Shown in pieces: positions 1-8,386 of a DNA stretch of 62,391 bases. The first letter of the stretch is position 1. The number at the start of each line of letters is the position of its first letter. The stretch lies in contig JANQIA010000244.1 in assembly GCA_028282405.1 (NCBI GenBank), forward strand, positions 1 through 62,391, given 5' to 3'. The stretch comes from Rhodovibrionaceae bacterium. Lineage in GTDB: Bacteria > Pseudomonadota > Alphaproteobacteria > Kiloniellales > DSM-21159. The translations under genes were made by a program, and so were the position numbers. Under the pieces are notes generated by a model. The model was not told where the DNA came from and searched no databases. It saw only the letters and a list, made by a program, of their open reading frames with translations.

Positions 1-1290
1 ACGCCCTTCATCACCGTCGGGCGTTTCATCAACGTGCTGCACACCAATCTCTTCCTGCCCGCCATCGGCCGCTACGTGGTGAACTTCTTCGGGGTCATGC
101 TGCTGATCTCCATCGTCACCGGGCTGATCACCTACAAGAAGTTCTGGCGCGGCTTTCTCCGGCGCCCGCGCTTTCACCGCGACACCCGCACCTGGCTCGG
201 CGACCTTCACCGGCTGACAGCGCTCTGGTCGGTCTGGTTCCTGCTGATCATCGGCCTGACCGGAACCTGGTGGTTCTATCTGAACCCACTGGTCGAGCCC
301 GGCGGCGCGCCGGACATCGTCGCCGAGCGGCCGGCGCCGCCGACGCTCACCACGGCCCAACTGGACGCGCTGGGCCCGGAGACCCCGACGCCACGCTCGG
401 GGGCGGAGATCGTCGCCGCCGTGCAGGCCGCCTATCCCGACATGAGGGTGACGCTGCTGCTGCCGCCGGCCAACCCGAGCCAGCCCTTCACGGTGCGCGG
501 CGACCGCGGCGAGGTGCTGGTCCAGACCGGCATCAACATCGTCTACGTCAATCCCTATACGGCCGAGATCATGGGCGCCCGCCTGTCGGAGGACTGGACG
601 GCGACGCAGCGCATCGATGCCGCCATGCACCCGCTGCACTACGGCACCTGGGCCAAGAGCGGCGCGGCCGACCTGACGGTGAAGCTGGTGTGGTTCCTGG
701 GCGGGGCGGTGGCCAGCTTCCTCGCGATCTCAGGCCTGATCATCTACATGAAGCGCACGCGCCGCGCCGTCGCGGAGCTGCTCGTCGGGACCCGGTTCGC
801 GGCGGCTCTGCGCAAGGCCTGGCATTGGGTGAAGCCCTGGGGCGGCCCGATGGGCGCCCTGAAGTACGTCAACGTCCTGTTTGTCGCTGGCATCGTCTCC
901 GGTGGCATTCTTGTGCTGTCGCTCGGTTCCGAGGGCATCGGCGACAAGGGCACGCGCTTCGCGACGCAAGCGATCGGCCCCTTCGAAGTTACCCCGATCG
1001 CCCTAGCCGGTTTCCTCGAGGCCGACCTGCCGGCCATTCGTCCCGGCGCGGACACCAACGTCTTTCCCGAGATTGCCGATGGGCGTTTTCGTGACGCGCG
1101 CTTTATCCGCGTCGGGCTGTCGGACGCTGCCGGCGAGGAGATAGACAGCGAAGCGGTCGAAGGTCCGGAAGGCATCGCCCACGGCCACGTCCATCTGCCC
1201 GAGGCGCTGGAGGGCGTCCGTCTCTGGGTCGAGATCGAAGGCTGGGACGGCCAAACCCATCGCGGCCAATGGCCGCTTCTCGAAAACTAG
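1..1290 (+). CDS. PepSY-associated TM protein, 5' truncated by window edge
   Basis: Inner-membrane PepSY-family protein, here the C-terminal ~430 residues only. The reading frame is open to base 1 (the residues before the GTG at 34 read TPFITVGRFIN), so the track start at 34 is probably internal and the true start lies outside the window. Visible features are an HTNLFLPAIGR motif before a first membrane segment, a second segment after LGDLHRLTALW, a periplasmic region, MHPLHYGTW before a third segment, and further hydrophobic stretches to about residue 310. Paired histidines near membrane edges are typical of PepSY proteins that bind heme and reduce ferric siderophores. The last ~90 residues form a soluble tail, part of which is duplicated at 8139-8309. 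It precedes the first FecI/FecR/receptor cassette, so a role in iron release or reduction is inferred. Confidence 0.85.
   Translation, partial: TPFITVGRFINVLHTNLFLPAIGRYVVNFFGVMLLISIVTGLITYKKFWRGFLRRPRFHRDTRTWLGDLHRLTALWSVWFLLIIGLTGTWWFYLNPLVEPGGAPDIVAERPAPPTLTTAQLDALGPETPTPRSGAEIVAAVQAAYPDMRVTLLLPPANPSQPFTVRGDRGEVLVQTGINIVYVNPYTAEIMGARLSEDWTATQRIDAAMHPLHYGTWAKSGAADLTVKLVWFLGGAVASFLAISGLIIYMKRTRRAVAELLVGTRFAAALRKAWHWVKPWGGPMGALKYVNVLFVAGIVSGGILVLSLGSEGIGDKGTRFATQAIGPFEVTPIALAGFLEADLPAIRPGADTNVFPEIADGRFRDARFIRVGLSDAAGEEIDSEAVEGPEGIAHGHVHLPEALEGVRLWVEIEGWDGQTHRGQWPLLEN
1015..1185 (+). repeat. 171-bp repeat copy A, within the first PepSY gene
   Basis: This stretch encodes LEADLPAIRPGAD onwards in the soluble tail of the truncated PepSY protein. 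It matches 8139-8309 without gaps. By hand count there are 19 mismatches in 171 positions, mostly synonymous, and the first ~43 bases are identical. Confidence 0.85.
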
Positions 1291-1372
1291 CGCCTCCCCG
1301 AAGATGGCTGCGCTCCAAAGCGCATCTGGCCTCAAGGCGTTGCGGGCCTGAAGCTCAGTCGCTAAGTGTTAC

Positions 1373-1387
1373 TGCGAACGGTTCTCA
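1373..1387 (+). promoter_or_regulatory. Fur-like box upstream of sigma factor 1
   Basis: TGCGAACGGTTCTCA is a 7-1-7 imperfect inverted repeat (6 of 7 arm positions match). The identical 15-mer occurs before sigma genes 5 and 6. It lies ~75 bp before the sigma start, fitting iron repression by a Fur-family protein. The regulator is inferred. Confidence 0.6.
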
Positions 1388-1462
1388 ATAAGGGCCGTTT
1401 GCCTGTGCGACTCCTGGCGCTCTCCGCACCATGATCGTGCCGGCAAGGGTCGGAGGGGAGAC

Positions 1463-1981
1463 TTGACGCTGGGCCAGGACCGAACGGCTGTCAGCTTGTT
1501 CGTGGCGCACCGCCGCGCGCTGGTCGACTATGCGAGCAGCATCACGGGCAGCCGTGCGCAGGCGGAGGATCTCGTCCAGGAGGCCTGGTTGCGTTTCGAC
1601 GAAGCTTCTAAGGGGCGCTTCCTCGAAGACGCGAAAGGCTACCTCTATCGGATCGTGCGGAACCTCGCCGTCGACCAGCATCGGCGAACGGCCCGCGAGC
1701 ATCGGCTGATCTCACGAGACGACCTGGAGCAGGTGGCCGAAACCTGTCCCGATGAGACCCCGACGCCGGAGACGATCGCCCTTTTCAGAGACGAGATTCG
1801 ATGTGTGATAGAGGCCATGGAGGAGCTGCCCGAGCGCACCCGCATCGCCTTCGAGATGCACCGCTTCGGCGGTGCCACGCTCAAGGAAATCGCGGCTTTC
1901 TTGGGCATCTCGGTGTCTCTCGCCCAGATGCTCGTCGTCGACGGCGCGGAGCACTGCAAGCAGCGGCTGGCAAAACGATGA
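1463..1981 (+). CDS. FecI-type ECF sigma factor, cassette 1
   Basis: RNA polymerase sigma-70 factor of the ECF/FecI family, 172 aa, a normal length. Region 2 includes AEDLVQEAWLRF and GYLYRIVRNLAVDQHRR (about residues 30-75). Region 4 is an HTH around LPERTRIAFEMHRFGG and LKEIAAFLGISVSLAQ (residues 115-160). The TTG start follows a GGAGGGG ribosome-binding site. It is followed by fecR and a TonB-dependent receptor, the usual cell-surface signalling order, so it should transcribe the receptor once FecR is signalled. It groups by eye with the sigma factors of cassettes 5 and 6 (QDR start, YLYRIVRNLA). A Fur-like box upstream implies that iron starvation is needed for its expression. Confidence 0.92.
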   Translation: MTLGQDRTAVSLFVAHRRALVDYASSITGSRAQAEDLVQEAWLRFDEASKGRFLEDAKGYLYRIVRNLAVDQHRRTAREHRLISRDDLEQVAETCPDETPTPETIALFRDEIRCVIEAMEELPERTRIAFEMHRFGGATLKEIAAFLGISVSLAQMLVVDGAEHCKQRLAKR

Positions 1982-2107
1982 TTGCGCGCCGATGCCAATT
2001 TTGGAACTCACCCTATCGACAAGCGTTTTGTGTATAGAGCGTCTTTCGACGCATGCCTGAAGACCGGGAGTGCAGATGTCTGCTCTCGTCAGGGCTGAGA
2101 GAAGGGC

Positions 2108-3193
2108 ATGGCAGACGATACGGACCATAGCGATTTGAGGGCGCGGCAGGCGTCCAGGGAAGCCAGCGGCTGGATGATCCGCCTGCAGGATGCCCCGGAC
2201 GACGTCGTGCTCCGGCAAGAGTTCGACGACTGGCGCAGCAAGCCGGTGAACGCGGTGGCCTGGGAAGAGACGCAGCGCATGATGCGTGCGGTCGCCGCGG
2301 CGTCGCCGCGCCATGCGTCGAGCTGGGGCCCCTTCTTGAAGCAAGCGCGGACGGGGGCGGACAACGGCGCGACGCCCGACGAAGGGCAGATGCGTCGCAC
2401 GCCGTCCAGCGCTGGCCGCGGCATTGGCGACGCCGCACGCAAGCCGGCGCCGCTCGGCCGCCCGAACCGACGTCGGGCCCTCGGGCTCGCCGCTCTTGCG
2501 GCGGCCGCCTCGATCCTGGCCGTCGTGGCGGCCCCCGAGCTCGCGTTGCACCTGCAGGCCGACTATGCAACCGCCACGTCCGAAACCCGAACCCTGCGCT
2601 TGGCGGACGACAGTGTCGTCACTGTCGCGCCTGCCAGCGCCATCGCCGTCTCCTATAGCGATGGCGCGCGGCAGGTCCGACTGCTCTCGGGCGAGGTCTA
2701 CGTCGAGGCGATGTCCGATGCCGCGCGGCCTTTCCTGGTCTCGGCCGACGACCTTCGGGTCACAGTCCTCGGGACCGCTTTCAATGTCTCGCAGAGCGAT
2801 GACGGAGCCGAGGTCGCTGTGGCGTATGGAGTGGTGCGGGTGGAACAGGACAGCGGCGCCGAGCCTGTCGCGGACGTGCTGACGGCGGGCGAGTTCGTGC
2901 GGGTCAGCCAATCGGGGGCCATCCAGCGCGGACAACAGCCAGCCTCTCAGATCGGGGCCTGGCGGCAGAACCAGCTTATCGCGCAGGACCAGCCGCTTGG
3001 GGAGGTGCTGGACCGGCTGCGGCGCTACCATGCCGGCGCGATCGTCCTAACGGACCGCTCCCTCGCGGACCAGCCGGTTACCGGCGTCTACGATCTCGGC
3101 AAGCCCGTTGCCGCGTTGCGCGCCATTGCCCGCTCCCAGAACGCCGTGGTTCGGGAGATCACACCCTGGCTGCTCATTGTGTCACGCTCCTGA
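2108..3193 (+). CDS. FecR-type anti-sigma/sensor protein, cassette 1
   Basis: Transmembrane regulator that holds or activates its sigma factor and receives the signal from the receptor STN domain in the periplasm. Length 361 aa. An N-terminal DUF4880-like cytoplasmic domain (residues ~15-65) carries SGWMIRLQDAPDD, FDDW and AVAWEETQR. A membrane segment follows RRRALGL (about 122-145). The periplasmic FecR domain includes LRLADDSVVTVAP and VLGTAFNV, and the C-terminal STN-like region contains RLRRYHAG and GVYDLGKP. It belongs by eye to the same subfamily as the FecR proteins of cassettes 5 and 6. ATG start, 126 bp after the sigma gene, transcribed in the same direction. Confidence 0.9.
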   Translation: MADDTDHSDLRARQASREASGWMIRLQDAPDDVVLRQEFDDWRSKPVNAVAWEETQRMMRAVAAASPRHASSWGPFLKQARTGADNGATPDEGQMRRTPSSAGRGIGDAARKPAPLGRPNRRRALGLAALAAAASILAVVAAPELALHLQADYATATSETRTLRLADDSVVTVAPASAIAVSYSDGARQVRLLSGEVYVEAMSDAARPFLVSADDLRVTVLGTAFNVSQSDDGAEVAVAYGVVRVEQDSGAEPVADVLTAGEFVRVSQSGAIQRGQQPASQIGAWRQNQLIAQDQPLGEVLDRLRRYHAGAIVLTDRSLADQPVTGVYDLGKPVAALRAIARSQNAVVREITPWLLIVSRS

Positions 3194-3284
3194 AGTCGTG
3201 TCCGAAAACAAGGGCTTGCAGGGTCGCGGCAACTTTTTTTGGAACCCGGCAACCCCAGTAGCGTTTCTTGACTAGAGACGCGAG

Positions 3285-3299
3285 TGCGTCGCATTCGCA
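3285..3299 (+). promoter_or_regulatory. Fur-like box upstream of receptor 1
   Basis: TGCGTCGCATTCGCA contains the ATTCGCA half-site found before most receptor genes of this island. It overlaps the extreme 5' end of the ORF-track call at 3284, which argues that the true receptor start is further downstream. Confidence 0.5.
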
Positions 3300-3355
3300 G
3301 GGCTGCGCGTGCGGCGTCATGCGCTTGGTCGGATAACGCAGAATGGGGATGGGCC

Positions 3356-5779
3356 GTGAGACTGGCGACAACGAAACGAACAAGAATGAACGGCCGTCTG
3401 ATGGCGCTCATAGGCGCTTGGATGGTCATGGCGGCCGCGACAACGTTGGCGATCGCCGCTCCCGCTCATGCACAGGACTCCGGTTCACCGATCCGTCTGG
3501 CACAGTTGTCTATCGAGCGGACATTCGACATCGCCGCCCAGCCCCTCACCACGGCGCTCACCCTGTTCGGCCAGCAGTCCGGCCTTCAGGTCACAGTCCA
3601 CGGCACGCTGCCTAGGGACATGTCTGCACCCGCCGTGCGCGGCACGATGACCAGTGCGGAAGCGCTTGGGCACCTGCTCGCCGGCAGCGGACTGACTTAC
3701 GTTGTCACGGACGAAACGACGGTGGCCATCGAGAGGCCGGGGCAGCAGGGCGACGACGGCGCGATGGCGCTCGGTCCGATCATGATCGAAGGCCAATCCG
3801 AATCCGCCTACGGACCGGTCGATGGATATTTGGCGACGCGCAGTGCCACCGCCACCAAAATGGATGTGCCGATCATCGATACGCCGGCGTCCATCCAGGT
3901 TGTCCCGCGTGCAGTTATCGAGGACCAGGGCGCCACGCGGCTAGCCGATGTGGTGCGCAACGTCAGTAGCGTGCAGGTCAGCGGAGCCAACGGCGGCCGC
4001 AGCGATCTCTTCCTGATACGTGGTTTTGCCGCAAGACGCATTGCCAGGGACGGTTTCCTCTCGCCCTCGTCATTCGGCGACGCCGCGCAACTGGGTCTGG
4101 CCAATGTGGAGCGGGTGGAGGTTCTGAAAGGGCCGCCCAGCATCTTGTACGGCCCCGCCGGCCCCGGAGGGCTCGTCAATATCATCACCAAGAAGCCACA
4201 ACCCGAACCGCGTTACAGCCTCACGGGACGGGCGGGAAGTTTCGATTTCTACAGAGGTGACGTCGATCTCAACCAGCCGCTGACGGAAGACGGCAAGCTA
4301 CTGGCGCGCTTGAACGCGTCTTATGAGAACGCCGACAGTTTCCGGGACCACTTCATCAATTCAGAACGCATTCAGGTCGCACCGTCGCTACGCTGGGTTC
4401 CGACGTCCCGCACGACGGTCGATCTCGATCTTGAGTATTACGACCGGCGTCATCAGTTTGACTACGGCGTGATTGCCGTCGACGGCAAAGCGCCGGCCCT
4501 GCCCCGCGAGCGGTTCCTGGGCGAAGAAAAGGACCGTGTCGACTCCGACGAAATCCGAATCCAGGCGAGCGTCGATCATGGGCTCAATGACGACTGGTCG
4601 CTTCGGGCCCTGGTACGATTCTCCGATACCAATGCCACGCCGACCCAGTCTTTTCCGCTCGGATTGGAAGCTGACGGGCGGACTCTCAACCGGCGTTTCT
4701 TCGTGTTCAACCAGGACTATCAGAACTACGCCCTGCAAGCGAACCTGACCGGCAAGTTCGAAACAGGCCCGCTTGAGCACCAACTTCTCTTCGGCGCGGA
4801 CAGCAACTTCACGCGGTTTGAATCGGAGGCCCGAGCCGCTGATCTCGACCCCATCGACATATTCGATCCGGTCTATGGCGCAACGCCGGGTCCACTCTCA
4901 GCGCCGGGCACGCAGGATCGGCGGATCGATTTCTACGGCGTCTATCTCCAAGACCTGATCTCGTTCGGAGACCATTGGAAACTGCTTCTCGGCGGTCGGT
5001 TCGACACGGCGAAAACGCGGTTCGATCGCAACGATGTCAACGTAACGGACAAATGGGACCAGGCTTTCTCGCCGCGCGCGGGGCTAGTCTATCAGCCGAT
5101 CGACGACATCAGTATCTATGCGAGCTATACGACGTCATTCCTGCCACCCTTGAGCGGCGCAAGCTTCGACGGCGAGGAATTCGAGCCGGAAGAAGGCGAA
5201 CAGTTCGAAATCGGCGTCAAGCGCGATTGGTTCGATGGCCGGCTTTCGACGACGTTGGCCGCCTATCAGTTGACACGCTCCAACGTCTCGACGGCCGATC
5301 CTCAGAACCCGACCTTTTCGATACAGGTCGGCGAGCAACGCAGCCGTGGCGTCGAATTCGATGTCGCCGGCGAACTGGCGCCGGGATGGAACGTAATAGG
5401 TTCGCTCGCCTACCTCGATGCGGAGGTCACCAAGGACAACACGCTCCCCGTCGGCAATCAGCTCGTAAACGCGCCGAATTGGAGCGGCAGTCTTTGGGCG
5501 ACATACGCCTTTCAAGGTAGTCCTCTGCGCGGGCTCGAGATCGGCGGCGGCGTCTTCGTGGTCGGCGACCGAAAAGCCGACTTCGCCAATCAGGTCGATG
5601 TCGATGGATACGCACGGGTCGATCTGTTTGCCCGTTATGAGATCAACGACAACATCAGCTTGGCGCTCAACATCGAAAATCTGTTCGACAAGAAATATGT
5701 CGAGGGCGTGGACGATCCGAATTTCGTCGACGTTGGCGCGCCCCGCTCCGTGTTCGGCACGGTCCAGGTCAAGTTCTAA
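3356..5779 (+). CDS. TonB-dependent siderophore receptor with STN domain, cassette 1
   Basis: Outer-membrane receptor for a ferric siderophore, probably of the hydroxamate FhuA/FpvA/FoxA type. The track starts at GTG 3284, but that codon overlaps a Fur-like box. GTG 3356 or ATG 3386 is more likely, and the ATG is followed at once by a signal peptide ending AHAQ. Domains: STN (FDIAAQPLTTAL to LLAGSGLTY), a linker with LGPIMIEG, plug (TPASIQVVPRAV, LFLIRGFAA, VERVEVLKGPPSILYG, GGLVNIITKKP), then a 22-strand-type barrel ending in NLFDKKYV and a terminal F (QVKF). The STN domain makes it a transducer that should report ligand binding to FecR 1. A DUF3649-PepSY-DUF3325 triad follows in the same direction. 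Confidence 0.93.
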   Translation: MRLATTKRTRMNGRLMALIGAWMVMAAATTLAIAAPAHAQDSGSPIRLAQLSIERTFDIAAQPLTTALTLFGQQSGLQVTVHGTLPRDMSAPAVRGTMTSAEALGHLLAGSGLTYVVTDETTVAIERPGQQGDDGAMALGPIMIEGQSESAYGPVDGYLATRSATATKMDVPIIDTPASIQVVPRAVIEDQGATRLADVVRNVSSVQVSGANGGRSDLFLIRGFAARRIARDGFLSPSSFGDAAQLGLANVERVEVLKGPPSILYGPAGPGGLVNIITKKPQPEPRYSLTGRAGSFDFYRGDVDLNQPLTEDGKLLARLNASYENADSFRDHFINSERIQVAPSLRWVPTSRTTVDLDLEYYDRRHQFDYGVIAVDGKAPALPRERFLGEEKDRVDSDEIRIQASVDHGLNDDWSLRALVRFSDTNATPTQSFPLGLEADGRTLNRRFFVFNQDYQNYALQANLTGKFETGPLEHQLLFGADSNFTRFESEARAADLDPIDIFDPVYGATPGPLSAPGTQDRRIDFYGVYLQDLISFGDHWKLLLGGRFDTAKTRFDRNDVNVTDKWDQAFSPRAGLVYQPIDDISIYASYTTSFLPPLSGASFDGEEFEPEEGEQFEIGVKRDWFDGRLSTTLAAYQLTRSNVSTADPQNPTFSIQVGEQRSRGVEFDVAGELAPGWNVIGSLAYLDAEVTKDNTLPVGNQLVNAPNWSGSLWATYAFQGSPLRGLEIGGGVFVVGDRKADFANQVDVDGYARVDLFARYEINDNISLALNIENLFDKKYVEGVDDPNFVDVGAPRSVFGTVQVKF

Positions 5780-5785
5780 CGAAGT

Positions 5786-5802
5786 TGGCGTCGCAGACGC
5801 CA
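5786..5802 (+). other. short perfect hairpin after receptor 1
   Basis: TGGCGTC-GCA-GACGCCA forms a 7-bp stem with a 3-nt loop, 6 bp after the receptor stop. AAGTTGG just upstream can also pair with CCAACTT at about 5811-5817, enclosing this hairpin. There is no T-tract. It may tune expression between receptor and triad or stabilise the upstream mRNA. Confidence 0.35.
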
Positions 5803-5815
5803 TGGAGTCACCAAC

Positions 5816-6175
5816 TTGGCCAAATCCCCGGGATTGTCAGCAATGCCATGCGTCGGATCAAACATGGCACACCGGTTTTCACCGGCGTCGTCCTGGCGAA
5901 TGGTGCAACGTCTGCTCCTCGCAATCGCCGGTGGCTATTTCTTGGCCGCCGGCTTTGCGGCGCTCATGTCTTTGGCGCTGTCCAGAGTCATGCCACCGAG
6001 CGAAGCCGCTACGCTCATGGCGATGCCCGCGTTCGTTATCTATTTTGCCTTGCTGTTGTGGAGCTTTGCCGAACGGTGTTTGACGCGGCTTTGGTGGGTG
6101 TTGGGCCTTGGCGGAGCGCTCGCCTTCGGGGGCGCGGAGATGTTGCCCGCGCTGACAGGGGCGCCTCGTGGGTGA
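5816..6175 (+). CDS. DUF3649-type small iron-uptake membrane protein
   Basis: Small inner-membrane protein, up to 119 aa, resembling the DUF3649 family that accompanies PepSY proteins in siderophore-uptake loci. About three hydrophobic segments are visible: LLLAIAGGYFLAAGFAALM, LMAMPAFVIYFALLLWSF and LWWVLGLGGALAFGG, with AERCLTRL between the last two. The start is uncertain: TTG 5816, ATG 5842 and ATG 5863 are in frame, and the last begins MAHRFSPASSW just before the first membrane helix. Its end overlaps the next gene by 8 bp, implying translational coupling. Biochemical function is unknown. A structural role next to the PepSY protein is inferred from context. Confidence 0.75.
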   Translation: MAKSPGLSAMPCVGSNMAHRFSPASSWRMVQRLLLAIAGGYFLAAGFAALMSLALSRVMPPSEAATLMAMPAFVIYFALLLWSFAERCLTRLWWVLGLGGALAFGGAEMLPALTGAPRG

Positions 6176-7715
6176 CACCTTTCGGGAATCCATGGGCTGG
6201 CTGCACACCTGGGCAGGCGTCGTGCTTGGAGCGCTCCTCTTTGCGGTTTTCTGGACCGGGACCCTGTCCGTCTTCGACAAAGAGATCGACCGCTGGATGA
6301 TGCCGGAGACGCGGCTGGCGGCGACCGACCGGCCTTCCTGGCCCCCCTTGCTCGACACCGCGCGCGAACTGGCTCCCGACGCCCCGTTCTGGAGTTTCTT
6401 CCTGCCAAGCGAGCGCGTCCCGGTGGTCCGGATTTTCTACCGGAATTCGGCCGGTGATTTCACCTTCCGCGACATCGAACCACGGACCGGCGTTTTGCTG
6501 CCCGATGCCGGAACCTTGGCGGGCACGCGGTTCATCTTCCCGTTTCACTACAGTTTGCATCTGCGATGGAACGACCTCGGCTACTGGCTGGTCGGGCTTG
6601 CGGGCATGGCGACGCTGGTGCTGCTGCTTTCCGGCGTCGTCATCCATCGCAAAATCTTCATGGATTTTTTCACGTTCCGGCCGGACAGAAAGTTGCCGCG
6701 GTCCAGTCTGGATCTGCACAATCTCACAGGCGTCCTGGCTCTGCCGTTTCATTTCGTAATGGCGCTCTCCGGACTGATCATTTTCTTCACGATCTATTTC
6801 CCAACGGTTGTTTCGATCGCCTACGACGGCGACCGGGCCGCCTTCAATCGCGATGCCTTCGGCAGCTTCCAGCGGGACGCGGCGGGCGTGCCAGGATCGC
6901 TGGCCCCGCTCGATCGGATGGCGGCCGAGGCGACGCGTATTTGGGGCGGCGAGCCACCTTACTTCGTGCGCGTGTGGCATCCAGGCGACGTCAGCGCGAC
7001 GGTGGAGATGCGCCGCACTGTTGCCAGGTCGGTGGATTTGAACGTCGACGCCGTGCATTTCGACGCAGCGACGGGCGAGGTTCTGCGGACGCACGCCGCC
7101 GCGCCCGTCGTCCATGTGCAGCGCTTTATCGCCGGACTGCACTTCATCCAGTTCGAGCACTGGCCGCTGCGCTGGATCTACTTCCTGCTCGGCCTCTCCG
7201 GCTGCGTCATGATCGCGACCGGCTATATCTATTGGTTGGAGACGCGCCGTAAACGCCACGCTGCGCAAGGTCTGCCAGGCGTGCGCATCGTCGAAGGACT
7301 GACCGTAGGCTCCGTCTCCGGAATCGTCATTGCGACGCTTACCTTTTTCGTGACCAATCGGCTGCTGCCGTTCGATACGAGCTTCGTCGGCCAAGATCGT
7401 GCGGCCCTCGAAGTCTGGGCCTTCTATCTCGTCTGGCTCGTCACTTTCGCCCATGCCTGGGCTCGGCACGGCCGGGCGTGGCGGGAACAGTGCTGGGCGA
7501 TTGCGGGTCTGGCGGTGCTGGCCGTCGTGCTCAACGCCGCGACGACCGGCGATCATCTGGTCCGCTCGCTTGCTCATCGGCATCTCTGGCCGGTCGCCGG
7601 CATGGATCTCCTGTTGCTCTTCGGCGCGGCGGTCGCGCTCCTCACCGCGCTGCGCCTCGCCCGGAGAGGCAGCGCCCCAGGTCCGTCGCAAGACGCGCTG
7701 AAGGAGGCAGAGTAG
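6168..7715 (+). CDS. PepSY-domain transmembrane protein (PiuB type)
   Basis: Inner-membrane protein of 515 aa, GTG start overlapping the preceding gene. It shows the four-helix PepSY_TM plan: WLHTWAGVVLGALLFAVFW near the N terminus, a periplasmic PepSY region, FPFHYSLHLRW then GYWLVGLAGMATLVLLLSGVVIH, LHNLTGVLALPFHFVMALSG, and FIAGLHFIQFEHWPLRWIYF before the next helix. Extra C-terminal hydrophobic segments follow. Regularly placed histidines suggest heme coordination, as established for the PepSY protein FoxB, which reduces ferrioxamine-bound iron. The inferred role is reductive iron release from the siderophore taken up by receptor 1. It sits between DUF3649 and DUF3325 genes, a triad repeated in another form after receptor 6. 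Confidence 0.88.
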   Translation: MGDTFRESMGWLHTWAGVVLGALLFAVFWTGTLSVFDKEIDRWMMPETRLAATDRPSWPPLLDTARELAPDAPFWSFFLPSERVPVVRIFYRNSAGDFTFRDIEPRTGVLLPDAGTLAGTRFIFPFHYSLHLRWNDLGYWLVGLAGMATLVLLLSGVVIHRKIFMDFFTFRPDRKLPRSSLDLHNLTGVLALPFHFVMALSGLIIFFTIYFPTVVSIAYDGDRAAFNRDAFGSFQRDAAGVPGSLAPLDRMAAEATRIWGGEPPYFVRVWHPGDVSATVEMRRTVARSVDLNVDAVHFDAATGEVLRTHAAAPVVHVQRFIAGLHFIQFEHWPLRWIYFLLGLSGCVMIATGYIYWLETRRKRHAAQGLPGVRIVEGLTVGSVSGIVIATLTFFVTNRLLPFDTSFVGQDRAALEVWAFYLVWLVTFAHAWARHGRAWREQCWAIAGLAVLAVVLNAATTGDHLVRSLAHRHLWPVAGMDLLLLFGAAVALLTALRLARRGSAPGPSQDALKEAE

Positions 7716-7720
7716 CGGCG

Positions 7721-8107
7721 GTGGCGGGGTGGCTCCTCCTGGCCGGCATAGTGACCGCCGCCTATCTCGGCTTTGTCCTGCTGGCCTTGGCCCAGGCACG
7801 GCCTTGGCAGCGGGTTAGTCAGGCAGCGCCGCCGACGGGCATCCGGCGGCTGGCGCTGCGCACACTGGGCGGCCTCGCGCTCCTTCTGTCGCTGGTCCTC
7901 TGCCTGGTCCGGGACGGGCCAAGCTTCGGTGCCCTATTGTGGGCGACCGCGATCAGCATTGCCGCTGCAGCGGTCGTCTTTACGCTGACCTGGCGTCCTG
8001 CTGTGCTACGCCCGCTGGCCAAGATGGTGGCTGCGAGCGGCGGCGGGTGGCGCGTGACCCAACGACACGACAAGCCGGATGATCCCTTGGGCGCAGGTCG
8101 GGCATAG
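7721..8107 (+). CDS. DUF3325-type small membrane protein
   Basis: The ORF track places this frame from 7478, but its N-terminal part overlaps the PepSY gene and looks like shadow coding. GTG 7721 starts a clean membrane protein of 128 aa and has AGGAGG about 11 bp upstream. Three hydrophobic segments are visible: GWLLLAGIVTAAYLGFVLLALA, LRTLGGLALLLSLVLCLV and ATAISIAAAAVVFTLTW. The pattern resembles DUF3325, the usual partner of DUF3649 and PepSY genes in iron-uptake operons. It starts 5 bp after the PepSY stop. Function is unknown; an accessory role in reductive iron release is inferred. Confidence 0.7.
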   Translation: MAGWLLLAGIVTAAYLGFVLLALAQARPWQRVSQAAPPTGIRRLALRTLGGLALLLSLVLCLVRDGPSFGALLWATAISIAAAAVVFTLTWRPAVLRPLAKMVAASGGGWRVTQRHDKPDDPLGAGRA

Positions 8108-8138
8108 GAGAACCAGGGGCGTCGCTCTGGCGGGGGTC

Positions 8139-8309
8139 CTCGAGGCCGACCTGCCGGCCATTCGTCCCGGCGCGGACACCAGTGTCTTTCCCAAGATCGC
8201 CGACGGGCGCTTCCGGGACGCGCGCTTCATCCGCGTCGGGCTGTCGGATGCCGCCGGCGAGGAGATCGACAGCGCGCCGGTCGAGGGCGCCGAAGGCATC
8301 GCCCACGGC
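8139..8309 (+). pseudogene. 171-bp remnant of a PepSY gene (repeat copy B)
   Basis: An ungapped copy of 1015-1185, ~89 % identical by hand count, with differences concentrated at third codon positions. It carries the LEADLPAIRPGAD tail of the first PepSY protein but lacks everything before it and the last ~100 bp. The ORF call 8079-8318 simply runs through it and shows no membrane helix or start signal of its own. It lies between the DUF3325 gene and sigma factor 2, as copy A lies before sigma factor 1. This suggests an ancestral PepSY-sigma-FecR-receptor unit was duplicated and this PepSY copy mostly deleted. Confidence 0.75.
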
Positions 8310-8321
8310 AATGAATGAGAT

Positions 8322-8336
8322 TGAGAAGCGTTCTCA
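8322..8336 (+). promoter_or_regulatory. Fur-like box upstream of sigma factor 2
   Basis: TGAGAAGCGTTCTCA is a 7-1-7 palindrome with 6 of 7 arm positions matching. It resembles the classical Fur core TGAGAATnATTCTCA and lies 50 bp before the sigma start. Confidence 0.65.
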
Positions 8337-8386
8337 TTTAAGTTAGGACTTTCAGTGCGAGACTTTTTGGGGATGCTGGGTTTTCG

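Noticed and set aside
1712-3031. 439-aa ORF on the - strand
   Set aside because: Antisense to the sigma 1 and FecR 1 genes, with no recognisable domain.
3284-3385. Track start of receptor 1 at 3284 and its arginine-rich leader
   Set aside because: It coincides with a Fur-like box and precedes the signal peptide by more than 30 residues; a downstream start is more likely.
6036-7799. 587-aa ORF on the - strand
   Set aside because: Antisense to the PepSY gene, arginine/glutamine-rich with no family motif; shadow of third-position GC bias.
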